Shown in pieces: positions 1 through 6,368 of a DNA stretch of 11,848 nt. The notes under the pieces were generated by a model that was given only the letters and a program-made list of their open reading frames with translations, did no database searches and was not told the DNA's origin. The DNA is from DASULK01 sp036381835 (GTDB lineage Bacteria > Actinomycetota > Actinomycetes > Mycobacteriales > Micromonosporaceae): the NCBI GenBank assembly GCA_036381835.1, contig DASVCA010000216.1, positions 1 through 11,848 on the forward strand, read 5' to 3'. Numbering within the stretch: position 1 is the first letter of the stretch; each line of letters starts with the position of its first letter. A program made the translations under genes and the position numbers.

Positions 1-620
1 CACGCGTGTTCGCCCTCGACGATCGGTGCTGCGGGCGGCACCGGGCTCAACGGAACCCGCACCGGAGCCTGCATCTCGATCTGCTGGTCGCCGAAGGTGA
101 TGACCATGGAGACCGACTGGCCGGGCTTCAACGCCCGGTCCAGGCCGACCAGCAGCAGCTGACGCTCCGACTGCGGGCCGAAGATGACGAAGCCGCGGGC
201 CGGGATCTCGAAGCGAGCGGGCTCGCCCTGCGCAGCGTCGGTCGGCGTCGGGCCCGGCTCGCCGTCCGGGGTCTCCTCCGCCGGCGGCTGGTTGTTCGCG
301 ACCAGCCGCACCTCGCGAGCGTTGTCGCTGCTGATGGTGACGGTCACCGGCTGATCGGTGTCGTTGTAGATGGCTGCCTCGGCCCGGGCGTCCGCGCCGG
401 CCCGGTACCCCTCCAGACCGGGGTAGGCGAGCAGCAGGTTCACCACCCGGTGGTACTGGCCCACCCCCGTGCGCACCTCGACGATCGTGCCGGGTATCGA
501 TGGCTGCTGGTTGGCCGTCTCCGCGAGCTGGCCCGCACCGCAGCCGGACACCAGCAGGGCCGCGGCGGAAGCGGCCAGCACCGCCGCCGTCCGGCGGGCC
601 CCTCTGATCGTGCGCGTCAC
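1..620 (-). CDS. lpqE: LpqE-family lipoprotein, 3' end cut by left edge
   Basis: An exported lipoprotein of unknown biochemical role, anchored outside the cytoplasmic membrane. About 206 codons are visible. The GTG start at 620-618 has a strong GAGGAGG-type ribosome site at 627-634, six bases away. The N-terminus has arginines (R3, R6, R9, R10), an Ala/Leu-rich core and the lipobox VSGC with Cys27. The next residues, GAGQLAETANQQPSIPG, resemble the start of mature mycobacterial LpqE as I recall it; this is the main basis for the name. A Pro/Glu/Thr-rich stretch at about residues 95-120 looks like a linker insertion. The end (VSMVITFGDQQIEMQAPV) looks like the last beta strands of this fold. 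I do not see the H/M copper pattern of PCu(A)C chaperones, so no copper role is claimed. Mycobacterial LpqE is about 180 residues, so the stop is probably just outside the window. A possible -10 (TACGCT on the minus strand) lies at 701-696. Confidence 0.75.
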   Translation of the reverse strand, partial: MTRTIRGARRTAAVLAASAAALLVSGCGAGQLAETANQQPSIPGTIVEVRTGVGQYHRVVNLLLAYPGLEGYRAGADARAEAAIYNDTDQPVTVTISSDNAREVRLVANNQPPAEETPDGEPGPTPTDAAQGEPARFEIPARGFVIFGPQSERQLLLVGLDRALKPGQSVSMVITFGDQQIEMQAPVRVPLSPVPPAAPIVEGEHA

Positions 621-746
621 TTCGGTCCTCCTCTAGCGATCCCCGCCCGGCCGGTGCCGGACGCGGCGGTCCAAACCCCACGTAGGCCGCGCTCCAGCGT
701 AGTTGGGGGCTGTTCGGCCCCGTGGACGGACCCACGATTGTGCGAT

Positions 747-764
747 CCGGGTCGGGCGACCCGG
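747..764 (-). terminator. Perfect hairpin downstream of the prenyltransferase gene
   Basis: CCGGGTC (747-753) and GACCCGG (758-764) form a perfect 7-bp, very GC-rich stem with a 4-base loop. It begins 57 bases past the prenyltransferase stop (minus strand) and lies before the lipoprotein start. There is no U-tract on either side, so it would be the U-less terminator type proposed for actinobacteria. It could equally be an operator near the lipoprotein promoter. Confidence 0.4.
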
Positions 765-820
765 CGGGTGCGCGGGACAGCCGGTGCCCACTCGTCCGGC
801 CGGGAACGTCCGGCGAGGCG

Positions 821-1681
821 TTACAGCACGCCGACCAGCAGCAGGAGGACGTCGATCACCGCCACCACCAGCACCGCGCGGAACATCCCCACCGCACGGC
901 TGCCGCGCGCGACGGCGACCCGATGCGCGTACCAGCCGGCGAGCAGGACCGCGGCGGTCGCGGCGACCGCCGTCAGTCCGACCCACGACGGCGGCCCGGG
1001 CGGTCCGAACACCAGCGTGAGGGTGGCGGCGGCGAGCAGCGCGGCGGCGGCCAGCGAGGAGCCGGCCGCACCGAGCCGGTGGGGCAGGCCACGCACCCCG
1101 GTGCGGGCGTCGTCGGCCAGATCCGGCAGCACGTTCGCGAAGTGGCCGCCGGCACCGAGCAACGCCGCCGCCGCGACCAGCCAGGCGGGCGGGAGCGGGG
1201 CCCCGGGCAGGGCGAGCACGACGAACGCGGGCAGGGCGCCGAACGACACCGCGTACGGCAGTACCGACACCGGGGTGGTTTTCAGCGGCCAGTCGTACAG
1301 CAGCGCGGAGGCCAGGGCGAGCACGGCGCAGGCGACCGCCGCCGGGGTGAGGGTGAGCGCCGCCAGGGGGGTGGCGAGCGCGGCGAGCCCGCCGGCCCAA
1401 CCGACCGTCCGCCGGCTGAGCGTTCCCGCCGCCACCGGTTTGTCGGTACGTCCCACCGCCGCGTCCCGTTCGGCGTCGAGCGCGTCGTTGACCCAGCCGA
1501 TCGCTAACTGGCTGGCCAGCACGGTCGCCGTGACCGCGGCGACGCCCGCCGCGTCGTGACCGACCCCGACGGCGAGTAGCGCGGCCACCGTGGTCACCGC
1601 CACCGCCGGCTCCGGATGGCTGGCTCGGATGAACGCGGCCGGTTTTCGCCCGCCGGACACGCCCGACACGCTCTGCGACAT
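821..1681 (-). CDS. UbiA-family membrane prenyltransferase (phenolic-lipid type)
   Basis: An integral membrane enzyme that transfers an isoprenoid from a prenyl diphosphate to an aromatic acceptor. The 286 residues are typical of UbiA proteins and are dominated by hydrophobic helices. The first Asp-rich motif is NDALDAERD (residues 65-73), followed by the family's GRTDKP (77-82). The second lies in HFANVLPDLADDARTG (180-195). These motifs bind diphosphate through Mg2+. The ATG at 1681 is preceded by no clear ribosome site. The gene diverges from the methyltransferase across 46 bp and so probably shares control with it. Beside a type III PKS, methyltransferase and flavoprotein, its likely acceptor is an alkylated hydroquinone or resorcinol. 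A UbiA-type O-prenyltransferase with this role is known from Actinoplanes missouriensis. The prenyl length and O- versus C-prenylation cannot be read from sequence. A menaquinone-type enzyme is less likely in this context. Confidence 0.85.
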   Translation of the reverse strand: MSQSVSGVSGGRKPAAFIRASHPEPAVAVTTVAALLAVGVGHDAAGVAAVTATVLASQLAIGWVNDALDAERDAAVGRTDKPVAAGTLSRRTVGWAGGLAALATPLAALTLTPAAVACAVLALASALLYDWPLKTTPVSVLPYAVSFGALPAFVVLALPGAPLPPAWLVAAAALLGAGGHFANVLPDLADDARTGVRGLPHRLGAAGSSLAAAALLAAATLTLVFGPPGPPSWVGLTAVAATAAVLLAGWYAHRVAVARGSRAVGMFRAVLVVAVIDVLLLLVGVL

Positions 1682-1703
1682 GCCCGAAGTCTGGCCGTAA
1701 TCG

Positions 1704-1736
1704 GGTGCTCATGTCACGCTCGATGTCATGAGCACC
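1704..1736. promoter_or_regulatory. Perfect 10-bp inverted repeat in the divergent promoter gap
   Basis: GGTGCTCATG (1704-1713) and CATGAGCACC (1727-1736) are exact reverse complements separated by 13 bp. Allowing one extra G in the left arm, the match extends to ATC/GAT at the outer ends (1700-1739). It occupies about half of the 46-bp gap between the prenyltransferase and methyltransferase starts, and the right arm contains the methyltransferase ATG (1728-1730). Centre-to-centre spacing of about 23 bp would put both arms on nearly the same DNA face (two helical turns), as for a dimeric repressor. If transcription starts upstream of 1704, the RNA could instead fold and hide the start codon. 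No regulator gene is visible in the window. Confidence 0.55.
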
Positions 1737-2504
1737 GATGGTTTCGGCACCGGCGGCGCGTCGCCCCGTGCCGGAGCGGGTGCCCTGCCACGCAACGACC
1801 CCCGTCAGTACGACGAGCTTGCGGGGGAGTGGTGGCGGCCGGATGGTGCGTTCGCCGTGCTGCACTGGCTGGCCGAGGCGCGGGCGAAGCTGGTGCCGCC
1901 CGCGCCACGACCGCAGGCGGTGCTGGTCGATGTCGGCTGCGGCGGGGGGCTGCTCGCCCGGCATCTGGCCGGCAAGGGATACCGGCATGTCGGGGTCGAT
2001 CTGGTCCAGTCCGCGCTCCGCCAGGCCGCGTCGCACGGCCTGGCCCCGCTCGTCGGCGACGCCGCCGCGCTGCCGTTCGCCGACGGCTGCGCTGACGCGG
2101 TGGTCGCCGGGGAGGTGCTGGAGCACGTACCGGACTGGCCGGCGGCGGTGGCCGAGGCGTGCCGGGTGTTGCGGCCCGGCGGAGTTCTCGTGCTGGACAC
2201 CCTCAACGCCACCGTGCTGAGCCGGCTGCTCGCGGTCCGGGTCGCCGAACTGCTGCCCGGGGTGCCTCGGGGTATCCACGACCCGCGACTGTTCGTCGAC
2301 GACCGCGCGTTGTCCGCCGAGTGCGCCCGGCACGGGGTGCGACTCGCGATCCGCGGCATCCGCCCGGCGGTGCGGCCCACGCTGCGGTGGCTCGCCCGCC
2401 AGGTGCTGCGGCGGCGCACCCGGCCGGCGGAACCGACCGGGCCGACGATCGTTGCGACGTGGACCAGGGCGGTGCTCTATCAGGCCTGGGGGGTCAAGGA
2501 GTAG
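1728..2504 (+). CDS. UbiG-like SAM-dependent O-methyltransferase
   Basis: Class I methyltransferase of 258 residues, predicted to move a methyl group from S-adenosylmethionine to a phenolic hydroxyl. The UbiG-type entry segment is NDPRQYDELAGEWWRPDG (23-40), as in enzymes that methylate ubiquinone catechol intermediates. Motif I is VDVGCGGGL (67-75), the ribose-binding acidic residue is probably D91 in VGVDL, and the LEHVPD segment and VLRPGG loop follow in order. The ATG at 1728 has no Shine-Dalgarno; a weak -10-like CACGCT ends seven bases upstream, so a leaderless message is possible. The first 22 residues are Gly/Ala-rich and non-conserved, so a later start cannot be excluded. It begins the rightward operon and would O-methylate the resorcinol or hydroquinone core, as the methyltransferases of the srs (Streptomyces griseus) and A. 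missouriensis phenolic-lipid clusters do. Confidence 0.85.
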   Translation: MSTDGFGTGGASPRAGAGALPRNDPRQYDELAGEWWRPDGAFAVLHWLAEARAKLVPPAPRPQAVLVDVGCGGGLLARHLAGKGYRHVGVDLVQSALRQAASHGLAPLVGDAAALPFADGCADAVVAGEVLEHVPDWPAAVAEACRVLRPGGVLVLDTLNATVLSRLLAVRVAELLPGVPRGIHDPRLFVDDRALSAECARHGVRLAIRGIRPAVRPTLRWLARQVLRRRTRPAEPTGPTIVATWTRAVLYQAWGVKE

Positions 2505-2543
2505 CGGGCTGGGCAGGTCCGTGAAGCCGAGTGAGGAGGGGGC

Positions 2544-3710
2544 ATGGTGGATGCGCTGGACGCGGCGCGGCGGCTGGTGCCGCGGTTCGCCGCTCGCGCA
2601 GCCAGGTACGACCGGGACGGGACGTTTCCCGTGGACGATTTCGCGGATCTGCGGGCGGCCGGGCTTTTCGGGCTGATGGTGCCGCAGCATCTCGGCGGTG
2701 TGGGCGCGGGTTTCGCCGAGTACGCGGCGGTGGCCGCCGAGCTGGCCCGCGGCAACGGCGCCACCGCGCTGGTGTTCAACATGCACGCGTCGGTGACCGG
2801 TGCGCTCGGTGCGGTGTCGGAGGAGACCGCGGAGGTGCTGGGCGTGCCGGAGGAGGCGCTCGCCGCCCGCGACCGGTTCCTGGCGGACGCGGCGGCCGGC
2901 TCCTGGTATGCGGTGGCGATGAGCGAGCGGGGGGTCGGCTCGCGGCTGTCCCAGTTGACGACGACGTACGAACGGGTGGCGGACGGCTACCGGATCAGGG
3001 GGGCCAAGACCTTCTGTTCGGGGGCGGGGCACGCGGACGCGTACCTGGTGGCTGCCCGCAGTGTCGACGATTCGGCGGTGGTGTCGCAGTTCCTGGTGCC
3101 GGCGACGGCGGATGGCTTGAAGGTCGAGGAGACCTGGGATTCGCTGGGTATGCGCGCCACCGCCTCGCATGATCTGCACTTGGATGTGACGGTGCCGGCG
3201 GATCGGCTGCTCGGCGGGGTGGAAGGGCTCGCACTGGTGGTGGCGCAGCTGATGCCGCATTGGATGGTGGCCAGTTACGCCGCCGTCTACGTGGGGGTGG
3301 CTCGCGCGGCGATCGACGCGGCGGTGGAGCACCTGAACGGCCGCGGGTTGGCGCGGCTGCCGGCGGTGCGCGCCCGGATCGGGCGGGCGGACGCGGCGGT
3401 CGCCGCGGCGCAGCTCGCGGTGGCCGAGGCGGCCCGCCGGGTGGACGAGGCGCCGGGTGCGGTGGAGACCAACCGTTGGGTGTGGCGGGCGAAGCTGCTG
3501 GCCGGGACGACGGCCGCGGAGGTGGCCGCGTCGATGTTGGAGGCGGCCGGTACGTCCGCCACCCGGCGGGGGCATCCGCTGGAGCGGCTGTACCGGGATG
3601 CCCGCTGCGGCTCGCTGCACCCGGCGACGTCGGATGTGTGCGCGGACTGGCTGGGGGTGGCCGCGTTGGGCGGCGATCCGGACCGGGAGGGGTCGGCACC
3701 CCGATGGTGA
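2544..3710 (+). CDS. Acyl-CoA-dehydrogenase-fold flavoprotein, probable aromatic hydroxylase
   Basis: This 388-residue protein has the acyl-CoA dehydrogenase layout: an N-terminal helical domain (about 1-120), a beta domain with the flavin-loop segment AMSERGVGSR and DGYRIRGAKTFCSGAGHADA, and a C-terminal four-helix domain. By my alignment the usual YEGTS catalytic-Glu motif near the C-terminus is replaced by RDARCGSLHPATSD (351-364), with Pro360 at the Glu position. The Leu-His-Pro resembles the LHDP segment of group D flavin monooxygenases such as DszC. I therefore infer ring hydroxylation, not acyl-CoA oxidation. Such enzymes need reduced flavin from a separate reductase, and none is encoded nearby. 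The start ATG at 2544 has AGGAGG at 2534-2539. The gene follows the methyltransferase after 39 bases and overlaps the PKS start by seven, indicating one operon. Isovaleryl-type dehydrogenases keep their Glu elsewhere, so a residual dehydrogenase role is not excluded. Confidence 0.75.
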   Translation: MVDALDAARRLVPRFAARAARYDRDGTFPVDDFADLRAAGLFGLMVPQHLGGVGAGFAEYAAVAAELARGNGATALVFNMHASVTGALGAVSEETAEVLGVPEEALAARDRFLADAAAGSWYAVAMSERGVGSRLSQLTTTYERVADGYRIRGAKTFCSGAGHADAYLVAARSVDDSAVVSQFLVPATADGLKVEETWDSLGMRATASHDLHLDVTVPADRLLGGVEGLALVVAQLMPHWMVASYAAVYVGVARAAIDAAVEHLNGRGLARLPAVRARIGRADAAVAAAQLAVAEAARRVDEAPGAVETNRWVWRAKLLAGTTAAEVAASMLEAAGTSATRRGHPLERLYRDARCGSLHPATSDVCADWLGVAALGGDPDREGSAPRW

Positions 3711-4792
3711 GCGCGAACGGTGGGATGTCGAGCGATCCGGTGATCGCCGGTCTCGGGGTGGCGCTGCCCGGGGCGAGCGGGCAGGACGAGTTGTGGCGCG
3801 GCTACTTCGCCGGGCACTTCACCGGGGCGACCCGCAATCTGGCGGAGCGGATCTTCGCGAATTCGGGGGTGATCACCCGCCAGGCAGCGGTGAACCCGCT
3901 GGTGGAGGACGTGTCGGGGTGGTCGACCGAGCGTCGGATGCGCCGCTATCTGGCGGAGGCGTTGCCGTTGGGTAAGGAGGCGGTGGGTCGGGCGTTGGCC
4001 GACGCCGGCTTGTCTCCGGCCGACATCGGCTTGTTCGTCGTCTGCTCCTGCACCGGCTATGCGACGCCGGGGCTGGACATTCTGCTGGCCCGTGACATGG
4101 GCTTGCCCGCCGACACGCAGCGGCTTTTCGTCGGGCATATGGGCTGCTACGCCGCGCTGCCGGGGCTGGCCACGGCGCGCGATTTCGTGGCCGCCCGCGG
4201 CCGGCCGGCGCTGCTGCTGTGCGCGGAGTTGCCGAGTCTGCACATCCAGCCGTCGTCGGTGCGGATGGACACCCAGCAGATCGTGGCGCACGCGCTGTTC
4301 TCGGATGCCGCCACCGCGGTGGTGTTGGCGCCGGGGCGGTCGGTCGGGTACGCGCTGCGGGAGGTGGCCGCGGTGACCGATCCGTCGACGGCCGATCACA
4401 TGACGTGGGAGGTGACCGACACCGGGTTTCGGATGGGCCTGTCTCCGCGTGTGCCGCAGGTGCTCGCCGAGCATGTTCCGGGGTTGGTGGCGCGGTTGCT
4501 CGGCCGGCATGGTCTGACGGTCGCCGAGGTGGACGGGTGGGCGGTGCATCCGGGTGGGCCGCGGATTCTCAACGTGGTCGAGCGGGAGTTGGCGCTGCCC
4601 GCCGCCGCGTTGCGGGATTCTCGGGGCACGTTGGCGGATCACGGCAACTGTTCGTCGCCGACGGTGCTGCTTATCCTCGACCGGCTTCGCCGTGCGGCTC
4701 CTCGCCCCCGTCGGGTGGTGATGCTCGCGTTCGGACCCGGCCTGACTCTCTACGCCGCGCTGCTTGAGCATCGGGGTGCCGCGGGCGGCTGA
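3704..4792 (+). CDS. Type III polyketide synthase, alkylresorcinol type
   Basis: A chalcone-synthase-fold homodimeric enzyme that extends a CoA-bound starter with malonyl-CoA and cyclises the product. Its 362 residues are normal for bacterial type III PKSs. The Cys-His-Asn triad is intact: Cys148 in GHMGCYAALPG, His282 in AVHPGGPRIL and Asn315 in DHGNCSSPT. The family segment CSCTGYATPGLD (114-125) and the C-terminal AFGPGLT loop are present. I chose ATG 3704, which overlaps the flavoprotein stop and follows GGGAGGGG (3685-3692, 11 bases away). ATG 3725 is an in-frame alternative without a ribosome site. Reading upstream to 3260 would only add shadow sequence. The overlap points to translational coupling with the flavoprotein. 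With the methyltransferase and prenyltransferase beside it, the likely product is a long-chain alkylresorcinol made from a fatty acyl-CoA. Chain length and resorcinol versus pyrone cannot be settled from sequence. Confidence 0.9.
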   Translation: MVSANGGMSSDPVIAGLGVALPGASGQDELWRGYFAGHFTGATRNLAERIFANSGVITRQAAVNPLVEDVSGWSTERRMRRYLAEALPLGKEAVGRALADAGLSPADIGLFVVCSCTGYATPGLDILLARDMGLPADTQRLFVGHMGCYAALPGLATARDFVAARGRPALLLCAELPSLHIQPSSVRMDTQQIVAHALFSDAATAVVLAPGRSVGYALREVAAVTDPSTADHMTWEVTDTGFRMGLSPRVPQVLAEHVPGLVARLLGRHGLTVAEVDGWAVHPGGPRILNVVERELALPAAALRDSRGTLADHGNCSSPTVLLILDRLRRAAPRPRRVVMLAFGPGLTLYAALLEHRGAAGG

Positions 4793-4932
4793 TCTCGGTG
4801 GGACCCGGGGCGGCCCGTCGTGTGGCTAGTGCCACTCGTCTCGTTCCATTCCTACCGCTGGGGCGCATCGCGGCGGGCTACCATAGAGAAACGAAAGGAA
4901 GCCCTTACCTGATATCTTCCGGCTCGCCGTGA

Positions 4933-4963
4933 CGCGCCGGTGATCATTCGATCACCAGGCGTG
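4933..4963 (+). terminator. Strong bulged hairpin; PKS operon terminator or carD leader element
   Basis: CGCC plus GGTGATC (4935-4945) pairs with GATCACC (4950-4956) and, after one bulged A, GGCG (4958-4961). A G-U and a C-G pair can extend it to 4933/4963. The loop is ATTC. The stem is far stronger than chance for its size, but no U-tract follows and it lies 140 bases past the PKS stop. It could be a U-less terminator, or an RNA element in a long carD leader if a distal promoter such as TATCTT at 4913 is used. Confidence 0.4.
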
Positions 4964-5030
4964 GTGGAACCATATGGATTCGCCTGTTGTCAAGCCGGAG
5001 AAAATTCCGTCACAGGGCCTCTGAGCTGCG

Positions 5031-5075
5031 GTAACGCCCAGCATCGGGCGGGACAGCGGTGCCTGGGCGTGTTAC
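5031..5075. repeat. Interrupted inverted repeat over the carD promoter
   Basis: GTAACGCCCAG (5031-5041) pairs with CTGGGCG-TG-TTAC (5063-5075) except for two inserted bases. The right arm runs into the -10 box and the proposed -35 lies in the loop, so protein binding or cruciform or RNA folding here would affect carD promoter access. Confidence 0.45.
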
Positions 5076-5078
5076 CCT
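5050..5078 (+). promoter_or_regulatory. carD promoter with extended -10
   Basis: GGGACA (5050-5055; matches TTGACA at four positions), a 17-bp spacer and TACCCT (5073-5078), preceded by TGT (5070-5072), an extended -10. Transcription would start near 5085, giving a short leader with GAAAGGGG (5088-5095) ten bases before the carD ATG. This is the best sigma-70/HrdB-like promoter in the window. Confidence 0.6.
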
Positions 5079-5105
5079 AGACACAGCGAAAGGGGTTTCA
5101 AACCT

Positions 5106-5591
5106 ATGGGTTTCAGTGTCGGCGAGACCGTTGTTTACCCCCACCACGGGGCCGCACTCATCGAGGCAATCGAGACCCGGATCGTCAAGGGCGAGGAGAA
5201 GCAGTACCTCGTCCTGAGGGTCGCGCAGGGTGACCTGACGGTTCGGGTGCCCGCTGAGAACGCCGAAGACGTCGGGTTGCGCGAGGTGGTCAGCGAAGAG
5301 GGCCTAGGCAGGGTTTTCGATGTCCTGAGGGCCCCGCACACCGAGGAGCCGACCAACTGGTCGCGGCGTTACAAGGCGAATCTGGAGAAGCTGACATCCG
5401 GTAATCCGCTCAAGGTGGCCGAGGTCGTGCGCGACCTTTGGCGTCGCGAGCGGGAGCGGGGCCTGTCTGCAGGCGAGAAGCGGATGCTCGCCAAGGCCCG
5501 TGACAACCTCGTCGACGAGGTCGCCCTCGCGGAGAAGTGCACCAAGGAAGAGGCGGAAGTCCTGCTCGACAAGGTTCTCGCGGAAGCCTGA
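5106..5591 (+). CDS. carD: CarD, RNA polymerase-binding transcription regulator
   Basis: CarD binds the beta subunit of RNA polymerase and wedges the upstream edge of the promoter bubble, changing open-complex stability at rRNA and many other promoters. The 161 residues are close to the mycobacterial length. The N-terminal RNAP-interaction domain begins MGFSVGETVVYPHHGAA. Residues shown to matter in Mycobacterium tuberculosis CarD fall at the same numbers here: Arg25 and Arg47 (polymerase contact), Trp85 (DNA wedge, in NWSRRYK) and Lys90 (DNA contact). The C-terminal helical domain runs from about residue 83 to the end. The start at 5106 is set by this alignment and the upstream ribosome site. 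ispD follows after 48 bases and is probably co-transcribed, the order also found in mycobacteria. Nothing looks degraded. Confidence 0.97.
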   Translation: MGFSVGETVVYPHHGAALIEAIETRIVKGEEKQYLVLRVAQGDLTVRVPAENAEDVGLREVVSEEGLGRVFDVLRAPHTEEPTNWSRRYKANLEKLTSGNPLKVAEVVRDLWRRERERGLSAGEKRMLAKARDNLVDEVALAEKCTKEEAEVLLDKVLAEA

Positions 5592-5639
5592 CCTCGTCGA
5601 ATACCGCACATCCTCATCGATCTTTTTCGGGGCCGCGAC

Positions 5640-6368
5640 GTGACTGCGCAGTTGAATCCGCGTGGTGACGTCGCGGTTCTCATTCCAGCCGGGGGAGCGG
5701 GTGTCCGTCTCGGCCCCGGGCGGCCCAAGGCGTTGCGCCTGCTGGCCGGTGAGCCGCTGCTCGTGCACGCCGTACGGCGGGTCGCCGCCGCTCCGTCGGT
5801 ACGGGCGATCGTCGTCGCCGCGCCGGCCGCCGAGGTGCCCGCCGCGCGGGAACTGCTCGCCCCGGTCGCCGACGGAGTGATCGTCGTGGCGGGGGGCGCG
5901 ACCCGGCAGGAATCGGTCGCCGCGGCGCTCGCCGCCGCACCATCCGGGCCGGAGATCGTCCTGGTGCACGACGCGGCCCGGCCGCTCACCCCCACCACCC
6001 TCATCGAGTCGGTCGCCGGTGCCGTGCGAGCCGGCTGCGACGCGGTCATCCCCGTGCTGCCGGTGGTCGACACGGTCAAGGAGGTGTCGTCCGACGGTGT
6101 CGTCCTCGGCACCGTGGACCGCAGTGCTTTGCGGGCCGTGCAGACCCCGCAGGGCTTCCGCCGAACGGTGCTCGCCGCCGCGCACGCCGCCGCCGTCGAC
6201 CCGCTCACCGACGACGCCGGCCTGGTGGAGAAGCAGGGCGTCCGGGTTCACTGCGTACCCGGCTCCGAGTACGCCCTGAAGATCACCCGGCCGTTCGACC
6301 TGCGTATCGCCGAGCACCTGCTCGCCGCGCCGGACGCCGGCGCGGGTGGCGTACCCTACCCGGCGTGA
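5640..6368 (+). CDS. ispD: IspD, 2-C-methyl-D-erythritol 4-phosphate cytidylyltransferase
   Basis: Third enzyme of the MEP isoprenoid pathway: joins CTP and 2-C-methyl-D-erythritol 4-phosphate to give CDP-methylerythritol. The 242 residues match the family length. The nucleotide-binding signature is IPAGGAGVRLGPGRPKA (15-31), whose Arg23 and Lys30 correspond to the catalytic Arg/Lys of the Escherichia coli enzyme. LVHDAARPL, the central VQTPQGF and the late LKIT lysine segment follow in the expected order. The GTG start at 5640 is supported by the conserved N-terminal strand shortly after it, though the ribosome site (GGGG, 5629-5632) is weak, consistent with read-through from carD. Its stop overlaps the ispF start by four bases (GTGA), so the two are translationally coupled. 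A -10-like box for ispF lies inside its last codons. Confidence 0.96.
   Translation: MTAQLNPRGDVAVLIPAGGAGVRLGPGRPKALRLLAGEPLLVHAVRRVAAAPSVRAIVVAAPAAEVPAARELLAPVADGVIVVAGGATRQESVAAALAAAPSGPEIVLVHDAARPLTPTTLIESVAGAVRAGCDAVIPVLPVVDTVKEVSSDGVVLGTVDRSALRAVQTPQGFRRTVLAAAHAAAVDPLTDDAGLVEKQGVRVHCVPGSEYALKITRPFDLRIAEHLLAAPDAGAGGVPYPA
6352..6357 (+). promoter_or_regulatory. Internal -10 box for a leaderless ispF transcript
   Basis: TACCCT, identical to the carD -10, lies within the final codons of ispD and ends seven bases before the ispF GTG (6365). That places the start site on or next to the first base of the start codon. No convincing -35 is seen. The box may also be an incidental result of Val-Pro-Tyr codons. 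Confidence 0.4.

Larger units (their letters stand above)
4793..5105. other. Intergenic region between PKS and carD
   Basis: This 313-bp stretch has no convincing conserved gene. From left to right it holds a weak 5-bp hairpin (4822-4835), TANNNT boxes without good -35 partners (TACCAT 4879-4884, TATCTT 4913-4918), a strong bulged hairpin (4933-4963), and a possible 16-codon ORF (4974-5024, starting MDSPVVKP after GGTGGA). It ends with the carD promoter embedded in an interrupted inverted repeat (5031-5078). Parts of it, notably around 4970-5015, are visibly less GC-rich than the flanking genes, as expected for regulatory DNA. Confidence 0.6.

Noticed and set aside
1..620. PCu(A)C copper chaperone identity for the lipoprotein
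   Set aside because: The spaced His/Met copper-binding pattern of that family is not visible in the translated residues; the LpqE-like start is a better match.
633..3620. A 995-codon open frame on the minus strand, and a 517-codon plus-strand frame at 6-1559
   Set aside because: Both run across several well-supported genes in other frames. Their translations are Arg/Gly/Pro/His-rich with no domain, typical of GC-rich shadow frames.
3260..3703. Upstream extension of the type III PKS frame
   Set aside because: The added segment is Gly/Arg-rich shadow of the flavoprotein gene. The PKS fold begins just after 3704, which has a ribosome site.
4822..4835. GTGGC-TAGT-GCCAC as a terminator for the PKS operon
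   Set aside because: The stem is only 5 bp with no U-tract. The larger hairpin at 4933-4963 is a better candidate.
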